From positions 6,863,902 to 6,927,901 of the forward strand of contig JAJTUQ010000004.1 of NCBI GenBank assembly GCA_021399445.1: DNA of 64,000 nt, read 5' to 3'. Of this stretch, positions 11,889-24,197 are shown piece by piece (the first letter of the stretch is position 1; the number at the start of each line of letters is the position of its first letter). A program made the translations under genes and the position numbers. The stretch comes from Xylogone sp. PMI_703 (Eukaryota > Ascomycota > Leotiomycetes). The notes under the pieces are model-generated. The model ran no database searches. It was not told the DNA's origin and was given only the letters and a program-made list of their open reading frames with translations.

Positions 11889-13720
11889 AGAACAAACTTA
11901 GTCTTCACCAAATGAGTATTCACTATCAAGACAAACCCTGACAGAACATTAAACAAATTCAAGGCAAAACTAATTACTTAAGACTTTTCTTAGAAATATA
12001 AACAGGATTTCATTAAGACGTTTGTACTTATAGTTAGAATAAATACTCTTCAGATATTTATAATTATTATTACAGCAGAAAACTTTAAATACCATTTGTA
12101 TAACATAAAGAATACTTTTACTAAATCATACCTACAAAAACAAATCTTCCTGTTTCAACCAGACAAAATACCCAAGTTAAAGAATAAATATATATTACAT
12201 ATCTTACAAAGTTTATATAAACTAAAATAGTTTACACAAGACTAAAACCTACTTTACAAGAGTTATTTCATTAAGATTAGATTTGTCTAAAGTTTAACTG
12301 ACCTTTGCTTTTATATTTACAAAAAACATAAAATCATATTACTTATTCACATAAATAATATTATTATTATTATACTAAAAATATAAAAATTAGAATAATT
12401 TAAAAAGATATTAATAAATCAATTTTATACCAAGAACTTAAAAAAGATTCAAGTAATCTTTAATATTTATATTACTAAAAATCAAAAAGAAAAAACATTA
12501 TTCTTAAATTAAGAATAATACTTAAATAACATTTTGAATTGATATAAAATAACTCAAGAAAAATATAAACTAAAGTTAATATTAATCTTTAGTTATAATA
12601 AACTATATTTAACTTCAAACTTTGACAAGAAAGTAAACCTGACCAAGTATCAAAAGTATATAAAAAGTTTAATATATATAATAATAAACATTAGACTAAA
12701 TATTATATTTACTCTAAACAAACTTAACTAATATATAAATAATCTTGGAGAACATTATACTAATATTATAAAAAAATTCTTAAAATATACTAAATCAACG
12801 ATTAAACAGTATATTTATTATAAATTAACTTTAATTCAAGTTAACCAATTATTACACTAAAGTAATAACGATAACAGACAAGCTAATAACTTTACACTAG
12901 TTATATATTCAGATATAGATTAAGTAAAAGACAAGATTGACCAGAAAAGTACTTCAGGAAATATAATTATATTTTACAAAGGATTTGTTTTCTAGAAGAG
13001 TAAAAAATAACATTCAATAATAACTTCAAATACTAAATCAGAATATATTATAATATTAATGTATATTAAACAAAGTCAATAAATCACTTAAATATTTTAT
13101 AATATAAGATTCCTTCAATATATTAAGTTAAACCTGATAATTATACAAATATTGAAAGATAATCAAGGTATATTCATATTAGTAAAGAACTTATACTTTC
13201 ACAAACAATCAAAGTATATTAATATCTGTTACCACTACATCTATGACCTAGAAGAACATAAATATATTATCATTAGTTATATTCTTACAGTAAATATGAT
13301 AACTAATAATATAACAAAGTTATTACAGAAAATAATATTCATACAGTTCAAGGAACTACTTGGTCTAGCAACAGTAAGAACAATTAAAAGACAGTAAGAG
13401 TAGTCAGAGATAATACTGACAAAATGAGATTAACATAAGTTATATTATAGTACCTATATGATCTGAGTAAGAGTATTAAGAATTATGGGAGCAGAGTATA
13501 CTAGTGCTCAGTAGTTATGCGATCAGTAGCTATGCAATCAGAGTGGAATGACTAATAATCCAGTAAGAGAGTATTTAAGGGTACAACCCCTTAAATACTA
13601 GATAAAAGAATATAATCATACAATGTATAAGCCAATATAAGCCTATTCAACCTTATAATACAATAATGCCTAATGAACTAACACTTCCATAATATAAGCT
13701 TAATGGTCATAATCTTAACA
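11889..13720 (+). mobile_element. RIP-eroded 3' half of the same copia family
   Basis: Aligns collinearly with about 6110-7922 of the intact copia element: reverse transcriptase, RNase H, 3' LTR. Differences are overwhelmingly C-to-T and G-to-A on the plus strand, producing many TAA and TAG codons; the best surviving frame is the RNase H end (13152-13397). The LTR (13474-13720, 247 bp) is 17 bp longer than in the intact element because of a tandem duplication of the TAGTTATGCGATC region. The 5' part is missing. Confidence 0.92.
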
Positions 13721-14278
13721 AATATATCTTTACAAATTATAAACTTTTATATTTTATACAATAATATTATATAAAGAACTAAAAATAATAAAAAGTTATT
13801 TAATAAATAAATTATAATTAAAACTAAAAGAATTATATTATAAATAATCTGTTATAAAGTTCGTGTCAGTTTATAGAAATACATTTCTACTAATAGATTT
13901 CGGTTGTTAACCTTAAGTTATGACAATAATAAAAACCAATAAACTTTTAATAAAGTATATTCCTGAAGTTAATTAATTAACAAACATATGTTATAAACTT
14001 AAGTCTTTACCTAGGTCTTATAAAGTATATAAGTATATACTAGGTCGTAAAGGATTAGTGAGAGCTCAGGGATCAGTATAATATAGTATATGATCATAAC
14101 TACAATTGTATAAGTAACAATCTGTATTATAAGTTAAACACAAGGCTTTTATCTAAGAACTTATCCGAGTTTATATACTTAATAAAATACTTCAAACTCT
14201 TTGGACCCCCTAGGTCCTCCAGGTCCATCACGTGATTTCCTTATCGTATGACACACAAATTATGTCAAATTCTCTGTA
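13721..14278. other. AT-rich spacer with an old LTR end
   Basis: About 13840-13913 matches, in reverse orientation, the sequence starting at 31744 (shared blocks such as GTTAACAACCG and TAGTAGAAATG, allowing for transitions). It also resembles the end of the LTR-like repeat at about 55150-55253. I see no coding potential in the rest. Confidence 0.45.
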
Positions 14279-14280
14279 TA

Positions 14281-14709
14281 ACATAATTCCCAGTCCACTG
14301 GCCTACCCTGTCTACCGGCCCACCGAAAATTACTACAAAATCGAGAGAAATCAACTCTTGAAAATTCAATAATTATATAATTTTAAAAGATAATATTTAG
14401 TGGAATAACTAGTTATTATAGCTTAATTCCAAATATCAGGTTATTTTGATCTTAAAGTATCTATAATATTATTAAGTTAGATTTTGAGCTTATGACTAGA
14501 GATTACTTTATTATACAACATAAACTATATATACTAATCATGTAAAAATTTATATAGTAATTGTTTATTAAATAAATAAATAAAATACAAAGTTTAGTTA
14601 AATATAATAATATATTGATTGAGTTTGTCAAAGAATAGTTTCTCTTGATTTTGCAGTAAATTTGTAGTGGGCCGGTAGACAGGGTAAGCCGGTGGACCGG
14701 GAATTACGT
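14281..14709. mobile_element. MITE with long terminal inverted repeats and TA duplication
   Basis: Both ends carry inverted repeats of roughly 70 bp. The outermost bases are ACATAATTCCC on the left and the complement, GGGAATTACGT, on the right. A further shared block is CCTGTCTACCGGCCCAC. The element is flanked by TA on both sides (14279-14280 and 14710-14711). The 429-bp length, AT-rich core and absence of an open frame fit a non-autonomous Tc1/mariner-like element. The ends are related to those of the larger element at 35936-38061. Confidence 0.85.
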
Positions 14710-14711
14710 TA

Positions 14712-15513
14712 GCTTCTGCTACCGAGCCTCAGGCCTGGCATTGTCCGTGTGTGATTTATGACAATATACTTATAAGATAATTATTTATAGAATAATTTTA
14801 AAAATATTTTTATATATTAAAAATTAATAAATTCCATTAAATTCAAACTAAAAAAGTATTATAAAAAGTTAAAGTTAATTATTTAAAAATACTAAAAACA
14901 CTTTTATACTATATAATAATACAAGACAGCTTCGTAGCCTGGTGAGGTTCTACCAGTAGGTTCCTGTTGGTTCGTAACATATGCTTGATTCGTTGTGAAG
15001 ATAAAGGTATGCATTGTATTTTTAATGTGACCAAATTTCTAATAATTCAAACTGTTACTTGTTCTACGTAGCAGTGTTATGTTGTATTGTATAATTGAAA
15101 TTTTAGGTGTGGTTACACAAAATGACATTTGCAGGTTTGGCAGTGTTTTCTTTTGAATAACATATTGTGTACAATCAAGAAGAGTGTATACAGATCATAA
15201 TGTGTAGGTAGTAACGTAAAACTCTATGATTGAAATATTACCCATACCAGAAATATGTAACTATGACTCAGAGTGAAAAGTGATATATGATTAATGGTGG
15301 GCAAATATGTACGGAGGCCTTATAGAGGTCATAATCCAAATCCCCTTATTGTTTATAGTTTATCTTAATCAACATTCCAAGATAAATGAATATAAAAATA
15401 AGTTGCTAACAGCTACCATAGGTGAAACTCGTTCTATCTATTGCACCGAGTCCTTGTTGTATATAACACCAGAGCAAAGCAAGATTCGAAGCAGGGTCAT
15501 CACGGCTATTATT
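14712..15513. other. AT-rich spacer and upstream region of the pore-former-like gene
   Basis: No gene is visible up to about 14930. From there composition becomes ordinary and likely holds the promoter and 5' untranslated region of the gene starting at 15514. The frame upstream of 15514 is open back to an ATG at 15307, but those 69 residues are hydrophobic and unlike the domain that follows, so I treat them as 5' untranslated or an alternative N-terminal extension. Confidence 0.4.
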
Positions 15514-16437
15514 ATGTCTAACAAGGTCATCGGCGGTCATGGTGGGACAGCATTCTATTATGAAAGAGTAGGAAGCGGCGCAGTTGTGAAAGAGATCACA
15601 GTTTGGAAGGATGACGGTGCTCTGCGAGCAATCAGGGTTGTGCTCAGTGATACCTCAGTGAAAGAAGCAGGCAAGACGGTTGGAGAATCGAAGACGTTTG
15701 CGTTTAAGCAAGGCGAAAAATGCGCCCAATTGTCTTTATGGGGAAATGGAATTGGAACGCGCTGTGGACGGATCCGCATTTACACCACTGAGGGCCGGGA
15801 TTTTGACTGGGGAATGCATGGTGGTCAAGAAGAGTTTAGCATGAACGTTGGCAGTGGCATCTTGGCTGGATTTCATGGACGGTCCGGAAGTGATATTGAT
15901 TGTCTAGGGCCTCTCTTCTTGAAACCAATCAGGAGCATAATCTCCACAGTCAAATATGGGCAACTGCCTTCGGGTAAGAAAGGCATTAAATCGGTTGAAC
16001 TAGATAGCTTTCGCCAGACGAATGGGTCAAGCAGCAACGATTTGAATTGGTCATGGAAAAAGAGCGTCTCCAAAACAACCTCGCAGTCGTGGTCCCAGTC
16101 AGCCACCTCCACATTTGGCCTGTCCATCTCTATTGAGGCTAAAATCCCAGAGGTGGCCACCATAGGTACAGAGGCTTCATGGCAATTGAGCAATGAGTCA
16201 AGCCATAGCGAATCAAAGACTCAAACAAAGGAATTGTCGTGGGAGGAGTCAGGAACGTTAAAGCCGGGTGACTCTTTGAATCTAACAGCAATTACAAAGG
16301 AAGGAAAGATCAACAAGCTACCGTATACTTCTACAGTAGAAATTGTCTTCCGAGACGGAAGTAAATTTTCTTACGACGAGAACGGTGACTACAATAGAGT
16401 CTCTTACTCCCATGTAGATATTTCTGTGTCTAACTAG
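15514..16437 (+). CDS. Jacalin-like lectin fused to an aerolysin-type pore-forming domain
   Basis: A predicted 307-residue protein. Residues about 5-140 read as a jacalin-related beta-prism lectin: Gly-rich start, then the repeated Gly and aromatic pattern ending in a G-x-S-G-x-x-x-D type sugar-binding loop. Residues about 150-307 are rich in Ser, Thr, Lys and Glu with alternating polar residues, as in the aerolysin/ETX-MTX2 superfamily pore module. This order is known from fish natterin-like and Dln1-like proteins and from fungal and plant homologues; they bind glycans and can oligomerise into membrane pores. No secretion signal is seen with this start. The frame is intact, with ordinary codon use, inside a transposon-rich region. 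Function as a toxin or defence protein is inference from family. Confidence 0.85.
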   Translation: MSNKVIGGHGGTAFYYERVGSGAVVKEITVWKDDGALRAIRVVLSDTSVKEAGKTVGESKTFAFKQGEKCAQLSLWGNGIGTRCGRIRIYTTEGRDFDWGMHGGQEEFSMNVGSGILAGFHGRSGSDIDCLGPLFLKPIRSIISTVKYGQLPSGKKGIKSVELDSFRQTNGSSSNDLNWSWKKSVSKTTSQSWSQSATSTFGLSISIEAKIPEVATIGTEASWQLSNESSHSESKTQTKELSWEESGTLKPGDSLNLTAITKEGKINKLPYTSTVEIVFRDGSKFSYDENGDYNRVSYSHVDISVSN

Positions 16438-16830
16438 AAACGTATTAGTTACTACTTATACGCTTATATTGCACTTGTTATACTTTTCTAGGTTTTTTAC
16501 TTTATCCTCCATGAGGAAGCCTGCTAGTATTATACACAATCCTAACATGTATGTCCTAACATGTATATCCTTAGTAATGTAATACAATACCATTTTGTTT
16601 GTATAGTTGAACTTAGACCAAATGACCGGTACGAGGGAGTAGTAATGTATTACATTACCGTTTTAGGGACAGTATCATGTAAACTGCAAATTCATCATTT
16701 TCATCATTTTCAAGATAGCAGTAATTAAAGATTAAGCTATAAATCCCATCTTTCAAGAATTAGACCATTTGATTTACATAAACATGTAGTATGAAGTGTT
16801 GATGTGTTTGTATTATAAGCAGTTTACAGC
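16438..16830. other. 3' flank of the pore-former-like gene with inverted repeats
   Basis: No gene. Contains a perfect 12-bp inverted repeat, GTAATGTAATAC at 16574-16585 and GTATTACATTAC at 16647-16658, and a short duplication of CCTAACATGTAT near 16540-16570. Could help transcript end formation or be a small MITE relic. Confidence 0.4.
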
Positions 16831-16849
16831 ACTTTGGCCTTAACCGTCT

Positions 16850-17050
16850 TATAGACAGGTGCCCCCAGCCTAACCCAGGAAGACGCCGCGGCTTAGGCCT
16901 AAACCGCGGCTGAGGTAAGCGACGCCGACCACTCAGCGGCGCCGAAGCGCACGGGCCCGCTGCGCCGGGGGGGTTAAACCGCGCCCGTCTAAACCGCGAT
17001 GTGCTCCGGGCCCCCCTTTTCTCTCCATTCTGCGACTTCATATTCGACAC
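16850..17050. repeat. GC-rich island with palindrome and TAAACCGCG repeats
   Basis: About 200 bp of very high GC in otherwise AT-rich surroundings. A 26-bp near-perfect palindrome lies at 16885-16910 (GCCGCGG arms around TTAGGCCTAA). TAAACCGCG occurs three times in direct orientation, at 16900-16908, 16975-16983 and 16990-16998. The block CGGCGCCGAAGCGCACG (about 16936-16952) is close to CGGCGCGAAGCGCAC in the hairpin repeats at 63482 and 63916. It sits just upstream of the DUF3505-like relic at 17303. Confidence 0.6.
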
Positions 17051-17302
17051 GCACATTGGATCAGGATGTAGAGATGGATGCATCACGCTTGCGAATCACT
17101 TGGACTCTCGGCGGGTCGTCTCCATCACTTATCGTCCTCTAACCCTAACTTCTCACTTTACCGCCGCTCTACCTCAGGCCTCCAAGGTGTTACCCTCCCT
17201 CCCCCTTCCCCCCTTTATATATACTTGCGCTTTAGCTCCTTCAAAAGCTTACGGTACTAGTACGACAGGAACCACTTCTTCACTAGCTTAAATATTTCAT
17301 AA

Positions 17303-17560
17303 ATGGCGACTGTGGACTGGCTCATTTATCACGAGGAGCACGGAGCATTGGTGTGTCGTTTTCACGGCCATGCCATCCTCGACGTCGTGCGCCACCTGGC
17401 CGAGAAGCATAGCGACCGTCCGCTGAGGCCGTGCTCCTGTTCCTCCTCCTCCTCCTAGGGTAGGGGATGCAGAATTGGTGCTCACTTTTCGGAAATTACT
17501 GCACGGCCCAGACCCACTAAAATCGCCCCTCAACTTTGCCGACTTCATACCAAACTCACA
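17303..17560 (+). pseudogene. N-terminal fragment of a DUF3505 (OrsD-like) zinc-finger protein
   Basis: ATG at 17303 opens 51 codons to a TAG at 17456. The N-terminus reads W-L-I-Y-H-E-E-H-G-A-L-V-C followed by an H-x-A-I-x-D-V-V-R-H-L-x-x-x-H pattern, typical of the first finger-like motif of DUF3505 proteins. A second readable frame continues to about 17590 after a Ser-rich slippage region (TCC repeats at 17440-17455). Short 5' region is pyrimidine-rich (about 17180-17215) with TATATATA at 17216, promoter-like. Probably a truncated copy. Confidence 0.5.
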
Positions 17561-18209
17561 ACGTTTGCAGTCACAAAAGAACCTATTTTATATGTACGAA
17601 TGAGTCAAATGTATATATTTATAAGTCAATGAAAATTATAAAGTAATTTCGAGCACATGTACTGCATGTTTCCGCTTTTATGATGATTCGTACGTGATCT
17701 GTCGGATAAAGCTGATGCACAATTTAAAGGAATTTATTGTTTGAAAAAAAAAATAATTTAAAATACTGGTATCCAAAAGTCGTATTTTTAAAGATGAATA
17801 ATTCCATTTTTGGTTTATTTAACATCATGGAGCCCAAACTAATTAATTGAGTACAGCCTATAATTACTCGTCTTTGAAATTGTAGTACTCTGTTCTGCTC
17901 TACTGAGTTAAATTCCTGGAATTTTTGTTCCCGCGGCATGACCCCACGACCTTAGAAACTGCCTCCTTTGGAGTGTCATTTCCACCACCGGCAACACACC
18001 ATAGAAGCTTAATAATGAGCGCCCCCAAATTATCACTCTGACTTCTTCACCAATCCGACTACGATAAAATGCCCGAGTCATCACTGGATACCGTGTATTG
18101 TACGCGTATATGGGGACGCGTCGAAGTTGTTAACACGCACACTCCCATTTCCTGATGATGCCGTCTGTCACATTTTCGGCATGGTGAACATGGTTGTAGA
18201 GAACTAACG
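17561..18209. other. Spacer between two DUF3505 relics
   Basis: No supported gene. Minus-strand frames here are short and lysine/phenylalanine-rich and look random. Composition becomes normal from about 17900, probably promoter sequence of the relic starting at 18210. Confidence 0.35.
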
Positions 18210-21200
18210 ATGGAATATACGTCCCAGTACATAGGAGAATCTATCAGCTATTTCGCAGACCATGGCATACTATTCTGCACGCAACACCAATCCGCCATAC
18301 CCTTCCTCGAGCTCAAGAATCACCTACGCTTGAATAGAGATCACAAGCTACCACCAGCAGAACGACGACAAGTTTTCGAAGCCGCGCAAGCCAAGGGCTC
18401 CTTGCTTCAGAGAACGCTTGCAGACCTGCCTATCCCTCAACATAGCTCAGAGCCTCTGCCCTTTCTGCTTATTATTGAAAGCGTACGATGTCACGACTGC
18501 GGTTATCTGAGAGGCACCAGGAAAGACGACAGGGTCATGAAAACACACGTCAACAAACACCACATCGAAAGGACAAATGGAAAGTAACAAGATTTTGTGG
18601 AAAAGGTAAAGGTTCAGCGATAGGTTACTGACACACAAGACACATACTGAATAGTCGGTCACTATAGTATTCGCGGCCCTTCATTGCCCCCTGCATCCAA
18701 AACCCCTCACGAGCTAATAATGGAAACGCTGGAGGCAGAAGAGGACATTAAACTCGAGGAAAAAACAAAGCAGAACCAACAGAAAGATAATACGAAGGGA
18801 TTAGATAAAAGTACACCCTGGCTCAAACACCATACAAAGTGGCCACGAAGATTCAAAGACAGACCGCTGAATATCTTAGCAATTACCAAGAAAACACCTT
18901 CAACGTCTCCCAATACCCAGGACAAGAGCCTGGTTACAGAAGAACACCAGAGTGTCAGGATACAGTAAGATAGGAAATTCGAAGAGAGGCTCAATATCAT
19001 CATGATAACACTCCGACAAATGCTTAAAAGATGCCTGTCTACCCTAAATACAACTGAGACACATGTTGCTTGTTGGATTCATAACATCAATGATACCTAC
19101 TATCCTAAAGCGTTCAAGCAGTATCAGCGGGAAAGTTCTCTTGAAAAATACTTTCTTACGTCGAAACAGCTTATCTTTTACCTTTTTTGCATACATCATT
19201 TCGATCGAGGAGTTAAGAACATAATCTATGGTCGAGTATATTCTGATAAAATAAACTAATAACTTACTTCAGCCTGACAGTTAACAGACAAAGAGGAATA
19301 TAGCCAAATACTTAAAGTTTTGCCTATTCAGCTATTTGATATTCTTGCGTTATTCACCATACTACAGGTGAATAGAAATTACAAGGATTGTATAATAATA
19401 TACTTTGTCAGCATTTTAGGCATTAATAAAAAGACAAACTTCTGGAAGCCATCATACAACTTTATTATTATCTTCGCCGGACTTATCTAGATAACGCAAA
19501 TATTCTTCCTGGAATTTGCTCTGCCGGAGAAGACTTACGATGAATTAATTATTATAGATTATCCTGAAGTATTACAGACAGATTTTCTTAACTCTTTGGA
19601 GAAACTTCATTATATCCGAAGGAAATATATTCGGCATGATAGCCCTTATTCGTTCGACGTTATATTTAAATTACTCTTTAAGGACAATGAATTATGTATA
19701 TAAGAGGGAGGAAAGGTCAAAGTTACATGGCAGACAATAGAAGAGGTCGATGACATTATACTCTTAGAAACCCCGAGGAGGACAATGATGCTCTAAATAA
19801 AAGACTTCCATCGAATAAAAACCAATATGATATTAACTGCAGAACAAATAGTGAGGCACTTAATGTACGGTCTAAAACCCAAGATCAAATTTGATAAAAT
19901 AAAAAACAATTTTACTAATTAAGATATTGAATACTCGTTTATGACAGATAAAAATAATAATCTACAGAAAACATTCCCTAATTAAGAAAAATAATAATAT
20001 CAATCCAAAGCCTTCGCTATCTCATGAATAGAAAGTGTAAATATAAAGTACATCGTTGTCAAGAATATCTTTGAGATATGAATACCTTGATTAAGACCTT
20101 ATTCGCTACTGTCCATCTTACGTTTAGCTATCCAGGAAAGAGTACCGAAATAAACCTAGTGAACTGAACAAATACTCACAAATATATCAGAAGTCTTTAT
20201 GTCCAATATAACATAATACTCATAATAACCAATAATTCAAAGTTTAAAAACTCAACAAGAAAGCCTTTCTGGGTTGTATATATAATTTCGAAGTCCGTGG
20301 CTCGTCTTCTTTTCCTACTTATTACGTATATCAGACTATTTGCGGACTTTCTCCACAAGGCATTAACTCCGGAAAATGCAAAAAGAAATATGTATTTATA
20401 CATATCATATTACTCATTTTGCAAGCACTTTAGTGCTACAGATAAAAGTACGACTCTGTACAAAGTAACAAATATTTTATCTATATTTATGAGGATAGGA
20501 CTTTATCGCTAAGTCTTCATTGTTATCGAGAAGAAGTATATGGATAATACTGTCAAAATTATGAATCCATAAGAGCCATCATCTATAACAGAGTAAATCA
20601 GTGTATGGCAGTATGCACATAATGTGCATACTCACAGGAACAGTTATACGAGATTAGCTGAAATGCTTACCGGGCTCATTGAAGACTTGATTCTGCGATA
20701 CTTATATAATTCAATCAAATGGTACGAATTCGGAGATTTGGAAAAGATGATTCAGCCTAGGCATGACTTCGAGGGTAAAAGGAAAGGCATGTACGGACAA
20801 AAACAGGTATTGAAGCAGTTAGATAATAACGTAAGAAAAGTAAAACGAACAAAGATAGATGGCGGATATCGAGTCCAAGACTCCACCGGGAATATTCTGT
20901 TATAGAAGAAGAAGTTTGCTAAGTGGAAAAAGAAAAGATATCAACATTTAAACCAATACTAGGAGGATAATGATCTTGGCGAAGAGACAGCTCGTGCTTC
21001 AGGCATATCGTTAAAGTCTCTCAGCACATGCATAAAATTTCTTGGGAGCCTGGCTTCGGCAGAGAACATAAAACAAGTTATGGGTCTGATCTGAGCAGGG
21101 CGGCTATAGCCTTGCACGGGAATGTTTAATTCTACTCCTGATAAGGATTTGGATAAACTTGTCTGTGATCCGAACACAGCTATATGCTTAAACTTAATAA

Positions 21201-21331
21201 AGGCGTATCAAGTTCTAGATCAAACACAGAGCGCGTCTGTACAGCGGAATTTACTTATAAACAAGCTCTCTGGACACATGTTGCCTTACGTTGCTGATTC
21301 TCACGTGCTTAATAAATTATTAGACAAGTAG
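18210..21331 (+). pseudogene. Degraded DUF3505 protein with tyrosine-recombinase-like tail
   Basis: ATG at 18210 opens a 125-codon frame with two finger-like motifs, one being C-x2-C...H-x3-H near residues 92-116. After the TAA at 18585 the same protein continues in pieces: a PWL-x3-TKWPR block near 18810 and an ESSLEKYF block near 19130, both standard in DUF3505 proteins. A helical middle lies near 19720-19920. Two further pieces match the recombinase-like domain of the large gene at 57804: 20160-20400 aligns with its central part, and 20625-20760 has GLYRQ-like, HxxxR-like and NSYTRL blocks ending in KWYEF, matching its RGYRQ, GHQRR, QHYAID and KWHEF blocks. No helicase follows. Several stops and shifts; AT-rich erosion increases downstream. 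Confidence 0.65.
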
Positions 21332-22349
21332 CATCAAGAGACTCTGCTTAATTTGATGCCAGAAGAGTTTAGCAATTAGTCTCAAGTTCACTAGCACACA
21401 CCACTCGCCCAGAATATTAACAGGTAACAAATACTTATCCGACATCCATAATGAAGGCAGTCTAGAGAGTTTGGCTTAGGCCTCCTACTTCTTATGAACT
21501 GGAATGGAATATTGTCCAACTTCCAGTAAGAATCAACATAACAACGTAGATCTAGTTTGTAGATAGACTCCACCTGATTTGCCCTAACCTTCACAAGCTG
21601 GCACACGGACTCAGTGACTACAGACATACTATAGTAAATAATCTTAGTTTGCCGCCGCTACTAAAGATGGAGATTCAACTGGAGAAAGACTTGAATATAA
21701 TTCTGAAAGACGAAGTTAGAACACAAGTTTCGGTGGAGGGTGAGGAGGCAAGGAAGATAACGAAGATCTACGAGTGCCTTACTCGGTGACCTCAAAGCTG
21801 GCGGTGTACCATATAACTTGTACAGCGACAAGTTTGATTTTATGTCATATATACTGGGTTAATAATAATTGTCATTATTAATTAAAATTATAGGTATTCA
21901 AGCCAAGTAAAGTATATATATTTGATGTTAAAGTTTTCTGCAGAGTATACAGATTTATTTTGTAACAAATTCAAATGAGAGAACATGCAGAGTATAATAC
22001 GGTAATTACTCGAATATTAGTGATTCGAGTATTCTTTCGTGGAAAAGTAACTATTAGCAATTCAATGACTAATCTCGGGTAATTGAATAATCTGTATATG
22101 AATTATACATTCAAAAAGATAAACTTTCCTACATATACTTTACAGATCATTATCTTACAAACGAAATAATAGAATAGTTTTCGAAAATTTGGATAAGTTA
22201 CAGAAATAAATCATTTATATATCATGTTTAAATAACCTACAGTCTAACTAAACCAGGTACTATAAAGATGAAATATAAGTTAAAAGTTTATATCTTCGAA
22301 TACAGAATACCATATCATTTATTCCTAAGTTTAAGTATCCGAGCTCTTA
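21332..22349. other. AT-rich spacer with weak coding traces
   Basis: A minus-strand open stretch at 21391-21627 has fairly protein-like composition but no recognisable domain; it may be part of the same decayed minus-strand gene as 22350-23080. Beyond 21850 the sequence is AT-rich and I see nothing. Confidence 0.3.
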
Positions 22350-23080
22350 TTCAGGTAGATAACTTGACGAATAGATCTACTAGCATAGGTATAATCTGGT
22401 TGTTGATAATAGGACAAGATGTAAGAACATGCTGTAGCTCAAGTAATATTGATTTTCCTCTTACTATAACTTCATTATTGTGTTCCTTGATCAGATCTAA
22501 CCAGAGACAAAAGACATCGAATAGTATTGTCTTCTTAACCCATCCGTGAGGCATACTAATTTCTGGTACTAAAGCAAAGATACCCAGGCCTAGTCTGAGT
22601 TCCATTTCGTCCCAACGATAGCCGTAATTAATATAATGGCTAAACTTATTCTAGGTCGAGCAGCTCGAAGAGTTGTCAGCCGGATGACTGATGCTCAGAT
22701 AACCGGAATACAACGAACAAAATAAGTACAACTTCATCTACGATACGGCAATAACGCCTTTTTTCCAATTACCGCTGAAAGGTAAGGAAGATAAGAGTTC
22801 TAAAATAGTATGTTGATAGTGTCAGTAGAGATCAGCAAGAAAACGTCGACGAAGAATGGCCTGAAGGAGAATGTCCACATCAGATTGATTAACAGCTTGG
22901 AAAACTTTGTAAAAGCCCTGGATAACTTCCGACTGCTTATATATATGTTCTAGAATCAAAACTGCCGAACCTGGGTGATAGTGACTTAGAGACATGCCAT
23001 TGACGCGCCAATTCTCGTTAATTACTGACCAATTTTCGATTACCAATAGATTTCCTATCGCTCTGGTCCTGTATATCATC
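22350..23080 (-). pseudogene. Decayed minus-strand gene of unknown family
   Basis: Two minus-strand open stretches, 22822-23079 (85 codons) and 22351-22605 (84 codons), have protein-like composition (W, D, L, E blocks) and lie in the same direction with a short degenerate gap. The first overlaps the end of repeated element X, so this could be an X-encoded protein. I do not recognise the family. Confidence 0.35.
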
Positions 23081-24197
23081 TGGCTATGTATATCATCTGG
23101 CTAACCACTTTGTATTTGATAACGCCAACCGCTGTACTAGTTACTGATTTAGAAACACCTGATTTCATGATCAATATAAACAAAAGCAAGTCTTGATTAA
23201 TTATATTAATCCTGTCTTTGCACCTCTACTCACCCTCGGTTTTCGCTTCCAGTAACGATATGATCAAGTCTAAGTCACAAGTCAATCTATCATTTCCGTC
23301 ATCAGTGTAATTTGTATTTTTCACTAAACTTTACTTTGCTCATACTTTGCTTATATAGTGAAAACTTCTATTATTGTTATTATCAAAGCTTTTACGAAAA
23401 GATTTTTGCAAAAGTTAGTACTTTGACTTATCATAATATTTTCTGGTATTAAATTTAGAGAATAATAATCTGGGTAAGTGTTAAACATTTGTAATTTTGT
23501 TATTTGTTGACTTTGTTCTTTATTATTTTCGTTTTTCGTAATTCAGAAAAGTAATATATATAATAGATATAGTAAATCTGTTATTAAAGTCAGATATTTG
23601 TCAGTTATTACTTATATTACGAATTTAAATATTATGTATAATAACAAGTATAATCTTATTAACAAAATTCTTTTCTTTACTACTTTTCGCTTTATCATAC
23701 GAAAGTTAATTAAATAAACTTATTACTATAAATTATTTATTAACTAATAAAAACTTCTTTACTTAATAAATTATTATTAAAGAAAATCTAATAACGAAAA
23801 AAGTCTTAAGATAATTTAAGTCTTAAACAAGAATAATTAAAGTACTAATAATATCAAAAAGTACTAAAAAATGTCAAATATATATAATAAGAATATTTAT
23901 TATTATATTCTTAAAAGAAAATTTAAAGTTAATGAGTTTTATGTTAAAATGAGTTAAATATTATAATTTTTACAAAAAGAACAAATAATAATTTTACTAA
24001 ATTAATATATAATATATTTTACAGTTAATAAATTATTAGTTTTTTTTTGTAATTAGTTAAACTTTTTATTATATATAAAAATTAATTCTTTGTAATCTTT
24101 GATAAGTTATATTAATTGTAATAAGAATATTCTAATAAGTTTTTTAAAGTTTAAAAATAATATAACTTTTCTTATTGTTTTATTCAAAATAAGAGTA
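22945..24197. repeat. Element X copy 1, left part
   Basis: Aligns with about 53275-54490 over its whole length (for example the ATCATCTGG, GATTTTTGC and TTAATTAAATAAACTT blocks). X continues at 31505-31740, so X was split by the gypsy element at 24198-31504. X is AT-rich and RIP-eroded; its class is not recognised. Apart from the minus-strand relic at its left end it shows no readable gene. Confidence 0.7.

Noticed and set aside
15307..15513. 69-codon N-terminal extension of the jacalin-aerolysin gene
   Set aside because: Unlike the family and low-complexity hydrophobic; the Met at 15514 stands right before the jacalin start.
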